DNA from: Spirochaeta sp.
GTDB taxonomy: Bacteria; Spirochaetota; Spirochaetia; DSM-27196; SLAA01
DNA length: 14,666 nt
Assembly: GCA_020201015.1 (NCBI GenBank)
Contig: JAIVHN010000207.1
Span: 13,919 to 28,584, forward strand
Reading direction: 5' to 3'
A program made the position numbers and the translations under genes. The notes below the pieces were generated by a model, which had not been told where the DNA came from, did not search any database, and saw only the letters and a list, made by a program, of their open reading frames with translations. This document shows positions 1 through 6,323 of this stretch, piece by piece; position 1 is the stretch's first letter, and each line of letters opens with the position of its first letter.

Positions 1-174
1 CTTAACCATTTTGCCCTCTCCAAACCAACCGAGATCACCGCCACTCGACTTGCTTGGGCAGGTGGAGTGGCGACGGGCCATTTCCTCAAAACGGGCTCCC
101 TGTTTGATCTCCTGCTGCAAACGCCGCGCGAGATCTTGACTCTTTACCAGTATATGACTTGCTCTCCATTCCAT
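1..174 (-). CDS. ppiC: PpiC-like parvulin peptidyl-prolyl isomerase, 3' end cut by window edge
   Basis: Parvulins catalyse cis/trans isomerisation of peptidyl-prolyl bonds. Only the first 58 codons lie in the window. Seen: ASHILVK close to the N-terminus, then an RRHSTCPS segment followed by SGGDLGWFGEGKMV, which are the hallmark blocks of the PPIC-type rotamase fold. The domain starts within a few residues of the start codon with no signal peptide or SurA-like N-domain, so this looks like a small stand-alone cytoplasmic PpiC (about 92 residues in E. coli). An in-frame ATG at 192-190 is possible, but a TGGTATAGT extended -10 (181-189) would place the transcript start almost at the ATG at 174, favouring that start and a leaderless mRNA. 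The gene is divergent from csoR. Confidence 0.85.
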   Translation of the reverse strand, partial: MEWRASHILVKSQDLARRLQQEIKQGARFEEMARRHSTCPSKSSGGDLGWFGEGKMVK

Positions 175-180
175 TGCCCA

Positions 181-189
181 ACTATACCA
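181..189 (-). promoter_or_regulatory. Putative extended -10 promoter of the parvulin gene
   Basis: On the minus strand the sequence reads TGGTATAGT, a TGn extension plus a 5/6 match to TATAAT, ending seven bases before the ATG at 174. There is no well-spaced -35: the nearby TTGACT is only 13 bp away. Predicted from sequence only. Confidence 0.4.
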
Positions 190-223
190 CATTCCTGGCA
201 GTCAAGGCGATACCGGCAGCGCA

Positions 224-241
224 GTACCGGCAGCCCGGTAC
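224..241. promoter_or_regulatory. Inverted repeat, candidate CsoR-type operator
   Basis: GTACCGG-CAGC-CCGGTAC is a perfect 7-bp inverted repeat with a 4-base spacer in the divergent ppiC/csoR intergenic region. A further copy of TACCGGCAGC lies 14 bp upstream (211-220). GC-rich dyads with TACC/GGTA ends next to the regulator's own gene are typical of CsoR/RcnR-family operators. The repeat sits upstream of the putative csoR -35 rather than on the promoter core, so the assignment is an inference. Confidence 0.4.
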
Positions 242-262
242 CTGTAGCGCAAGTACATACAC

Positions 263-291
263 TTGACCGGCATACGTGCTCCAGATAGTAT
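263..291 (+). promoter_or_regulatory. Putative csoR promoter
   Basis: TTGACC (263-268), a 17-bp spacer and TAGTAT (286-291). The expected transcription start falls at about 298, on the start codon itself, and no Shine-Dalgarno precedes the ATG. This implies a leaderless mRNA. Confidence 0.45.
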
Positions 292-298
292 CGCCTGC

Positions 299-583
299 AT
301 GATGAGCCCCGAGGAGACCGCGAAAACCATTGCACGACTTAAACGCATAGAGGGTCAGGTGCGAGGTTTGCAGAAGATGGTGGAGGAAGAACGCTACTGT
401 CTAGATATCGTTGCCCAGACGAGGTCGGTAGCGGCCGCGCTCCGCGGCGTTGAGAACATCGTCCTCGAGAATCATTTGAACACCTGTGTGGCAGATGCCA
501 TGAGAAGCCCGGACGAGGAAGAACAGCGGAAAAAAGTCGCCGAGGTCATGGCGCTGATTTCGCAGACACGAAAAAACGGGTAG
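299..583 (+). CDS. csoR: CsoR/RcnR-family metal-sensing repressor (DUF156), CsoR-like
   Basis: A 94-residue all-helical metal-sensing repressor. The family signature RLKRIEGQVRGLQKMVE (residues 13-29) is followed by Cys34 (RYCLDIV), His59 and Cys63 (ENHLNTC). This is the C-H-C triad that binds Cu(I) in CsoR. RcnR and FrmR use other residues, and the persulfide sensor CstR lacks the His, so a copper sensor is most likely. Such proteins are tetramers that release their operator on binding Cu(I). The start at the first of two adjacent ATG codons (299 or 302) matches family length; longer upstream starts would add non-conserved residues. No copper exporter gene is adjacent, so the target is unknown. 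It may be autoregulation and/or the divergent isomerase gene through the inverted repeat at 224-241. Confidence 0.88.
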   Translation: MMSPEETAKTIARLKRIEGQVRGLQKMVEEERYCLDIVAQTRSVAAALRGVENIVLENHLNTCVADAMRSPDEEEQRKKVAEVMALISQTRKNG

Positions 584-672
584 CTGGCTGGTTCATTCGG
601 GGCTGGTTCATTCGGGGCCGTTGGCAATCAACCGGTAGCTGGCTGGTTCATTCGGGGCCGTTGGCAATCAAC
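581..672. repeat. Short tandem repeat downstream of csoR
   Basis: GGCTGGTTCATTCGGGGC occurs three times, at 586-603, 601-618 and 641-658. The longer 32-bp block at 601-632 is repeated at 641-672 (period 40 bp). The repeat begins at the csoR stop codon and fills the space to the convergent lipoprotein gene. It contains no strong hairpin with a T-tract, so it is not an obvious terminator. Confidence 0.8.
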
Positions 673-681
673 AGGCTAGCG

Positions 682-1489
682 TTACCACTCACCACGATAC
701 AAAGCACCGGCATCGCTGTACAAATGTGAGGCCAACCACGCTTCGGGGCGTATGTGGCGGTCTCGCCTCATGCGCATGGGAGAGTTAACGACCACCGTAC
801 CGGCAGCAGTGGAAACCGTATGCAGGTCAGGGTCCAGCAAGTTCATGTGCTCAACGATTATGCCGCGCGTATAGTGATAATGTACGTACTCGATACCCCC
901 GTTCTCATGTACAGCAAGCACAATTGCTGCATGTGTAAGCGGGTCGTCCCACTGTCCACTGCGACTGCGGTCGTAGGTGTTGTCCCAGAAAATAACGTCA
1001 CCCGGAGCCGGATAGCGCCCCGGATTGCCTGCGGCACTTGCCAAGAGACCGTTGCCAGCTGCCATCCGGTAGAGTCGCAAAACGCCGTTGCCGCTGAACC
1101 GCTCGAAGGCAGGCCGCAGATCGATTCCGGCATGATGATACACCGCGAGGATGGTGCCGCTGATGATACACCGCGAGGATGGTGCCGCTGCAGTCGAGGG
1201 GGTATACGCTACCTTCAATCTCCAACCGCCGAGCCCCGACCAGATCATATCCTGCCGCGACAATTGCCGCCTGCTTGGGCCCGAGATCCTTAATGAGCTT
1301 CAATGCGGTTGCGTCGGTATACGCGCGCGACAACGCAGCTTCAGAGGTGGATGCACGCTCAAGCTGTGTCTCCTGGAATTGAACGCCCCACGCAGGCAGA
1401 TTCAGGCCGGTCGCGCAGCCACCAATAACCCAGAGACTCATTTGAGCAGCAGCAAGTAGTCGAAAAGGGCGTGAAAGGTGTCGTTCCAT
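682..1489 (-). pseudogene. NlpC/P60-like cell-wall hydrolase lipoprotein, broken by a 28-bp tandem duplication
   Basis: Read from 1489, the protein begins with a hydrophobic leader and lipobox VIGGC (Cys25 the lipidation site), then runs to GSVYPLDCSGTILAVYH, where DCSG carries the expected nucleophile (Cys100). The frame is then lost. The remainder (SGTILAVYHHAGIDLR onward, including PAPGDVIFWD and DPLTHAAIVL with a likely catalytic His) continues in another frame to the stop at 682. The cause is visible: a 28-bp unit at 1133-1160 is repeated exactly at 1161-1188. Removing one copy restores a single frame of about 259 residues. NlpC/P60 enzymes are Cys-His peptidases of peptidoglycan; the family call rests on DCSG, the spacing to His and the lipoprotein leader. 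It is last in the ynj-like operon, 24 bp after the second permease. Confidence 0.72.
1133..1188. repeat. Exact 28-bp tandem duplication inside the lipoprotein gene
   Basis: Two adjacent identical 28-bp units (1133-1160 and 1161-1188), with two further matching bases beyond. Because 28 is not a multiple of three, the duplication shifts the reading frame and duplicates codons for the SGTILAVYH segment just after the predicted nucleophile. Confidence 0.95.
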
Positions 1490-1513
1490 GTACGCCTAAG
1501 CTTATACCGAGCC

Positions 1514-2353
1514 TTAGCGGAATTCAATTCCCTTGCGCCGGTAGAACCGCAGCAGAAAAAGCTCCTGAGCCACAAACAGCAAAACCGGAACCACGAGGAA
1601 TAGGAGACTAAGCGCCGAGGCAAGTGCTCGGTCGGAGCCGGTTACAAAAGGCACAAGGTACCCAGGGAAGGAGCGCACCACGCCCCCACCAATAAGAAAA
1701 ACTAAAAAGTATTCAGAAAAGGCCACCAGGAATACAACCGAGCCCCCCGATAGCGCAGCGGGTAGCACCAGTGGCAGTTCCACCTGCCGTAGCCGCTGCC
1801 ACTCCCCAGCACCAAGATTGCGTGCACACTCATCATAGGCCTGTCGGTAGGCAAGATACCCAGTTTTGAGACCGCGCAGCATGTAGGGGTAACTAACCAA
1901 GGAAAGCACAAGAACAACACCCAGCATGGTGTCGGCAAGTCCAAGTCCAATAAAAACGACCTGCAACCCCATTGAGAAGGTAATGGCAGGCACCAGAGCC
2001 GGTGTCAGCAGCAGCGCCTCAAGCAGTGTTTGTCCCCGAAAGCTATAGCGAGAGAGAAACTGCGCAGGCAGCCAACAGAACAATGCCGTCGTTAGCACCG
2101 CGGCCAGCGAGTACACAGTTGTGCTCCCCAGCGCCCGCAGTATTCCCTCACTATTGGCCGCCACAAAACGCCAGGCTCTGAGTGAGTAGACTTCTGGCAG
2201 CACCCGTGGAAATGGCCAGCGGCCAGCAAAAGCGGCTACTATCAGGAACAGCAGAGGTAGGACAATGAGCACAACCAAAGCCACCCAGAATACGGCCCGG
2301 CCGGAGACGGTGGCACGTCGACCCGCAGCAAAGCGTGGGACAACAGATCTCAT
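1514..2353 (-). CDS. ABC transporter permease, second half of a YnjC-like pair
   Basis: A 279-residue integral membrane protein with about six hydrophobic segments. The cytoplasmic EAA loop at residues 174-199 (YDECARNLGAG, then VELPLVLPA) is where binding-protein-dependent permeases contact the ATPase. Its ATG overlaps the stop of the upstream permease (2350-2353), indicating translational coupling. Together the two permeases correspond to the single fused YnjC permease of E. coli; splitting into two genes is also usual in related iron and thiamine importers. The transported substrate cannot be read from the sequence. Confidence 0.85.
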   Translation of the reverse strand: MRSVVPRFAAGRRATVSGRAVFWVALVVLIVLPLLFLIVAAFAGRWPFPRVLPEVYSLRAWRFVAANSEGILRALGSTTVYSLAAVLTTALFCWLPAQFLSRYSFRGQTLLEALLLTPALVPAITFSMGLQVVFIGLGLADTMLGVVLVLSLVSYPYMLRGLKTGYLAYRQAYDECARNLGAGEWQRLRQVELPLVLPAALSGGSVVFLVAFSEYFLVFLIGGGVVRSFPGYLVPFVTGSDRALASALSLLFLVVPVLLFVAQELFLLRFYRRKGIEFR

Positions 2354-3297
2354 AGCCGTCGCTCCCGTTCCTCTACCCCACGCACAGCGCGAGCATACAG
2401 CAGCACCAAGCCCAGACCGATGAGAAACAACAATATCAGCATTGCCGCGGCAATTGGTCGCTCTGCAATGGGCCGCGAGAAGTAGAGCCGGTACAGGTAG
2501 AGGCTGATCATGCGTGGCCGACTCTCACCAAGAACAAACGGTAAATCATAGGCTCCAAAGCTGTATACAAAAATGATAATGGACACCGAAAAGACACCAG
2601 GTAGCAGCCGTGGCAGCACAACCTGCCGGAAACACCTCAGCTCACCGGCCCCAAGCATGCGTGCGGTCTGTATGTACCCATCGGGAATGCGGCGCAGGAT
2701 CGGGAATATCAACACCAGCACAAAAGGGGTAGTCTTGTAGACGTATCCAAGAATGATGCCTACGCCGTCACCCCGGAACAACGGGGAACGGAACGCCCCC
2801 GCCACCCCCAACGCTTCAAACCCTGCAGCAAGAATGCCGGTCTGAGAGAACCACAGCAGTATCAAAAAGCCCACGGCAATATGCGGCAAAATGAGTGGAA
2901 CAAGAAAGCCTACCGCCCGCCGCGTGTACACCGCCGGAAGCCTACGAATAAGGTAGGCTAAACCGGTACCCAGGGTCACCGAGAGCAAGGTTGACACCCC
3001 GGCCACGTACAGTGAAAACGCGATATTGCGCAACAGACCCGGCTGGGCCAAGGCCTGCTCGTAGGCGGTTGCGCCGGAGACCAACGAAAGCCGCAGCGTG
3101 TGTCCAACTCCGACCGCCATCAAAGCCGCTGGCAGTAAAAGTGGAGTAAGCTTCCAGAGTTCACGCCCGGCTTTGGTTCGGGGCTTCGCTCGCGCGTTGG
3201 TTCGGCGCTTCGCTCGGACATTTCCCGGCCCGGGCTTCGCTCGCGCGACCGTTCTCGCCAGAACCTTAGTCCGCAAGAACGTAGGTATACCAGTCAT
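2350..3297 (-). CDS. ABC transporter permease, first half of a YnjC-like pair, with a repetitive basic N-terminus
   Basis: A 315-residue permease. The EAA-type loop is at residues 211-233 (ARMLGAGEL, then VVLPRLLPG). Hydrophobic segments begin near residue 50. The first 45 residues are an unusual Arg/Lys/Ala/Pro-rich stretch (RAKPGPGNV, RAKRRTNA, RAKPRTKAG) encoded by near-repeats at 3173-3243. No later in-frame ATG precedes the first membrane segment, so the start at 3297 is preferred. It overlaps the end of the binding-protein gene by 32 bp. It pairs with the next permease and is expected to act with the ATPase and lipoprotein of this operon. Confidence 0.82.
   Translation of the reverse strand: MTGIPTFLRTKVLARTVARAKPGPGNVRAKRRTNARAKPRTKAGRELWKLTPLLLPAALMAVGVGHTLRLSLVSGATAYEQALAQPGLLRNIAFSLYVAGVSTLLSVTLGTGLAYLIRRLPAVYTRRAVGFLVPLILPHIAVGFLILLWFSQTGILAAGFEALGVAGAFRSPLFRGDGVGIILGYVYKTTPFVLVLIFPILRRIPDGYIQTARMLGAGELRCFRQVVLPRLLPGVFSVSIIIFVYSFGAYDLPFVLGESRPRMISLYLYRLYFSRPIAERPIAAAMLILLFLIGLGLVLLYARAVRGVEERERRL
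3173..3243. repeat. Imperfect tandem repeat within the permease N-terminus
   Basis: GCTTCGCTCG occurs at 3183-3192, 3207-3216 and 3234-3243 (spacings 24 and 27 bp). A 20-bp block at 3173-3192 recurs at 3197-3216 with one mismatch. All spacings are multiples of three, so the repeat keeps the reading frame and yields the RAK-rich peptide motif. Confidence 0.8.
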
Positions 3298-4498
3298 TCT
3301 GCAGCGCCTCTATGTACTCAGCTGGAATTTCCTGAATTGCCGCCTCCTCAAGCGCCTGCAGACTCAGCGTTGCCGCACCCAAGTCCAACTCGGTAAAGCG
3401 GGCCCGGTCCTCGGGGCTTAGCCGGTCCAACTCAAGCACCGTAAAGTCACCCCAGTTGGCCGGGTCGTTCTTGGATGCCTGCACAAGCGGGTCAAGCAGC
3501 AGGTTGGCCAGGACAAGGGCACCGGCCGGGTTCGGTGCGTTAAAGGCCATGGCGGTGAAGTGGGTACCAAAGACCGAGCCTTCTTGGGGAACAAAACTCC
3601 GGACGGTGTGGGGGTAGCGGCCCTCGAGTATGCGCTGCTGCGCGTTTGCCTGCGTGTAGCTCATGTTAATGGCCACCTCACCGCGTTCGAACAAGGTATC
3701 AAGCACTGCAAGCTCACGCGGATAGCTGCGCCCCTCCTGCCAGAGATAGGGCGCGATGTCGTTGAGGTACTCCCAGAGCCGGGGCGATGTCTCAGCATAC
3801 AGCCGCGGGTCCCACCCTTCCAAAAAGGCATCCGGGCCACCGTTGAGGGCCAAATACGCCTGGCGAATAAAGGCCGAGCCGGTGAAGTCGCCGGGTTCAG
3901 GGTAGGTAAACAGGCCGGGGTTCTCACGCACCCACTGCGGCAATGTAGCGTAACTCGCAAAATGGCCATGTGGTGCGGCCGCATCGTACTCAAATACAAA
4001 CTGGGCGCGGCCGTAGGGCGCCTCGTATCCATCGGTCGGGTACCCGAAATCATGTGACGCGACAGCCGGATCAACGTAGTCGGTAAAGTTTGGCAGCTTC
4101 CCAACGAGGGGCCCGGCAAGCACCTCGGCTTCTTTGGCACGTTTAAAGTTCTCGCCATTAATCCACATGAGGTCGATGCTTCCGCGTTCGCGCCCGGCCT
4201 CGTACTCGGCAAGGAGTCGGTTCACGAAGACCGGTGCCTCGGTCGGAACCATCTGTAACGCTATTCCGTGGCGCTCCTCTATGAGATCAGCAACAAAGCC
4301 CTGTATCCAGGCATTGATGGTTGAGGAGCCGCCCCACATGTGCAGCGACACCTCTGTCCCCTCGGCCTGCGAGAGAATCTCTTCCCAGGAAGCCTCCTGC
4401 CAGTCAAACGCTTGCTGCTCGCCGCTGCATGCGGTAAATGCAAATAGAATTATTGCCACCACAAAAAGCACCGCAGCTGCATTCTGTTGTCGTCTCAT
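3266..4498 (-). CDS. ynjB: YnjB-family ABC transporter substrate-binding lipoprotein
   Basis: A 410-residue exported binding protein. The N-terminus has a basic start, a hydrophobic core and lipobox FTAC, with Cys24 as the lipid anchor. The mature part contains LHMWGGSSTINAW (residues 52-64) and IDLMWINGENF (108-118), which match the COG4134/YnjB group of solute receptors. They are related to iron and thiamine-type binding proteins but of unknown ligand. The ATG overlaps the ATPase stop codon by 4 bp (4495-4498), and its own 3' end overlaps the first permease, so the transporter subunits are translationally coupled. In a diderm host it would sit in the periplasm, anchored to a membrane. Confidence 0.85.
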   Translation of the reverse strand: MRRQQNAAAVLFVVAIILFAFTACSGEQQAFDWQEASWEEILSQAEGTEVSLHMWGGSSTINAWIQGFVADLIEERHGIALQMVPTEAPVFVNRLLAEYEAGRERGSIDLMWINGENFKRAKEAEVLAGPLVGKLPNFTDYVDPAVASHDFGYPTDGYEAPYGRAQFVFEYDAAAPHGHFASYATLPQWVRENPGLFTYPEPGDFTGSAFIRQAYLALNGGPDAFLEGWDPRLYAETSPRLWEYLNDIAPYLWQEGRSYPRELAVLDTLFERGEVAINMSYTQANAQQRILEGRYPHTVRSFVPQEGSVFGTHFTAMAFNAPNPAGALVLANLLLDPLVQASKNDPANWGDFTVLELDRLSPEDRARFTELDLGAATLSLQALEEAAIQEIPAEYIEALQNDWYTYVLAD

Positions 4499-5523
4499 AC
4501 CTGTTCCTCCTCAATACACACCTGCGATACCCGCACCCGAACACGAGCCCCCGGCTCCAGACCGTTCTCCAGACTAAACACGTGCAAAGGAGTCTCACGC
4601 TCGCGAAACTGCAAGCGAACAAGGTACAAGACCAGTACCCCCACGAAGCGCACCTCTTCAATGACCGCGTTGCCAGCGGCATCAGGCACAATAGCCAAAC
4701 TCTCGGCGCGACAGTACAGCAACGTATTAGGCAAGCTCAGTTTGCTGTTTGGTTGCTGCCGTAGGGCTTCAACTGCCGGAGAGGTTTCCATTGCGTTTAG
4801 CGCGTCGGCCGGGAAGCTACTCACAGGGCCCAGAAACCGAGCTGCATCCAAGGAGGCAGGACGTGAGTACACCTCATCCACCGGCCCAAGCTGCCTCAGC
4901 TGGCCATCAATCATTATGCCTACACGGTCGCTCATGACAAAGGCTTCCTCAAGATCATGGGTTACCGCAACAGCGGTAATGCCAAACTCATGCAACATGC
5001 GTCGTAGGAAGAGCGCGGTGTCCATTTTGAGGGTCTTATCCAGATGAGCAAAGGGTTCATCAAGCAGCAGAATGCGTGGACGAATTGCAAGCGCCCGAGC
5101 TAACGCAACTCGCTGTTGTTGGCCAGCCGAGAGTTGCCCCGGATATTCGTGTGCTTTGTCTGCGATACCAAAAGCGTCGAGTAGCCGCTGGACACGCTCC
5201 TGAATCTCACGGCGCGGCAGCTTTCGGGCACGGAGTCCAAACGCAACATTTGCCGCAACCGTCATGGTTGGAAACAACATGAAGTCCTGAAATACCAACA
5301 CAACCGGGTGTTCCCGCGTTGGTGGCTCTTGAAAGTAGATCTCACCGGACTCAGCCGTATCCAGCTCCGCAAGCAGCCGCAGCAACGTAGTTTTGCCAGC
5401 CCCGGAGGGTCCAACTATAGAAATGAGTTCTCCGTACTGTAGTTCTAGGCTTACGCCCACAACTGCCGCGACACTGCCGTAGGTTTTGGTCAGGTTGTGC
5501 AACCGGCAGAGTATCTTATCCAT
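4495..5523 (-). CDS. ynjD: ABC transporter ATPase of the YnjBCD-like importer
   Basis: A 342-residue ATPase. Seen: Walker A GPSGAGKTT (38-46), Q-loop Gln79, signature LSAGQQQR (131-138), Walker B ILLLDEP (151-157) and H-loop His189. After about residue 210 there is an accessory domain beginning YSRPASLDAARFLGP, with a later CRAESLAI ... EEVRFVGVL portion resembling the TOBE-like regulatory domain of FbpC/PotA-type importers. This makes it clearly longer than E. coli YnjD (about 217 residues). The start is supported by AGGGG just upstream of the ATG. It lies 46 bp downstream of the phosphatidyltransferase gene and overlaps the binding-protein gene by 4 bp. The gene symbol rests on the neighbourhood more than on the ATPase itself. 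Confidence 0.85.
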   Translation of the reverse strand: MDKILCRLHNLTKTYGSVAAVVGVSLELQYGELISIVGPSGAGKTTLLRLLAELDTAESGEIYFQEPPTREHPVVLVFQDFMLFPTMTVAANVAFGLRARKLPRREIQERVQRLLDAFGIADKAHEYPGQLSAGQQQRVALARALAIRPRILLLDEPFAHLDKTLKMDTALFLRRMLHEFGITAVAVTHDLEEAFVMSDRVGIMIDGQLRQLGPVDEVYSRPASLDAARFLGPVSSFPADALNAMETSPAVEALRQQPNSKLSLPNTLLYCRAESLAIVPDAAGNAVIEEVRFVGVLVLYLVRLQFRERETPLHVFSLENGLEPGARVRVRVSQVCIEEEQV

Positions 5524-5569
5524 GCTTCCCCTATTTTTGCTCTTTCGCTACGCGCCCCATGTGCGGGAG

Positions 5570-6157
5570 CTACTTACCAAGCAGCCGTACCGCCTCATGA
5601 AAACGCTGCCCCGCCGTAAAAAAGATTACCGCGGCAAAGATAAGGGTTATCCACCATGCATGGCCAGGCAGAAGCACCATAAGAGAGAAGAAAATAAACC
5701 CCTCGGTGCGTTCGGCGACACCTGCCTGGTAATAAAAGCTCTTGACTCCACTCTTCTCGGCCACCGCAGCTACCGTGAGAAACACTGTCATGGAAATAAT
5801 GATCGCCGAGGTGAGAAACAGCAGGTACACCGCAAGGTCCGGACTGCGAAAGGCCACACCTAACACGACCGAGAGCTCTACAATCCGGTCAAAGGTCACG
5901 TCCATAACGGTGCCCAGCGCCGAACTCGTTCCGGTGCGACGCGCCACGGTACCATCAAGGACATCAAAGAGTCCCGAGAGCCACAACATGGCCACCGCAA
6001 CAAAGGGGTACCCAAAGTAGACAAAAACACCGGTCGAGAGCCCTATTCCAAAGGAGAGCAACGTTAAGAAGTTGGGGGACAGCTTGAGCCGTATACACGC
6101 ACCTGCGGCATACTCAAACAGAGGCTGAACCATTTTTCTGGCATGTGTATCAAGCAC
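5570..6157 (-). CDS. ynjF: CDP-alcohol phosphatidyltransferase, YnjF-like
   Basis: A 195-residue membrane enzyme. The family signature is perfect at residues 65-90: D65, D68-G69, A72-R73, G82, D86 and D90, i.e. DxxDGxxAR(x8)GxxxDxxxD. These residues bind Mg2+ and the CDP group while a phosphatidyl group is transferred to an alcohol acceptor. The acceptor is not determinable here; phosphatidylglycerophosphate-synthase-like activity is often assumed. The GTG start at 6157 is chosen because AAGGCGG lies eight bases upstream; the in-frame ATG at 6133 has no ribosome-binding site. It is first in the operon feeding the ABC importer, and in E. coli ynjF also neighbours the ynjBCD transporter, so the linkage appears conserved. 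Confidence 0.85.
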   Translation of the reverse strand: MLDTHARKMVQPLFEYAAGACIRLKLSPNFLTLLSFGIGLSTGVFVYFGYPFVAVAMLWLSGLFDVLDGTVARRTGTSSALGTVMDVTFDRIVELSVVLGVAFRSPDLAVYLLFLTSAIIISMTVFLTVAAVAEKSGVKSFYYQAGVAERTEGFIFFSLMVLLPGHAWWITLIFAAVIFFTAGQRFHEAVRLLGK

Positions 6158-6210
6158 GTGTCTTGCCGCCTTTTCCTCTTTCTCCTGAACTTAGCATAAC
6201 ATCGGCAAGA

Positions 6211-6227
6211 ATGTCACAATGTAACAT
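6211..6227. promoter_or_regulatory. Imperfect palindrome between ynj operon and dehydrogenase
   Basis: ATGTCACA-A-TGTAACAT is a 17-bp dyad with one mismatched pair, built of two TGTnACA half-sites. It lies in the 166-bp divergent intergenic region between the CDP-alcohol phosphatidyltransferase (minus) and the dehydrogenase (plus). It could be an operator for either; no regulator is identified. Confidence 0.35.
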
Positions 6228-6323
6228 GTATCTGCAAATACCTTTGCGGCAGAAACAACTTGACAGGCAGGGAAACTCGGCCCACAAAAGAGTAGATGGT
6301 ATACACATACAAGGGAGTGAATC

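Noticed and set aside
586..672. CRISPR-like array
   Set aside because: Only three copies of a short unit, two of which overlap, with no regular unique spacers and no cas genes.
754..1293. Long plus-strand open frame over the lipoprotein gene
   Set aside because: It is antisense to the broken NlpC/P60 gene, has no recognisable domain, and coding signals (lipobox, DCSG) lie on the minus strand.
3560..4057. Plus-strand open frame of 165 codons inside the binding-protein gene
   Set aside because: Shadow of the YnjB-like gene; no RBS and no recognised family.
4487..5047. Plus-strand open frame of 186 codons inside the ATPase gene
   Set aside because: Shadow of the minus-strand ABC ATPase, whose Walker and signature motifs are unambiguous.
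6260..6305. TTGACA as a promoter for the dehydrogenase
   Set aside because: A perfect -35 hexamer is present at 6260-6265, but no acceptable -10 lies 16-18 bp downstream; TATACA at 6300 is about 34 bp away. Not listed as a feature.
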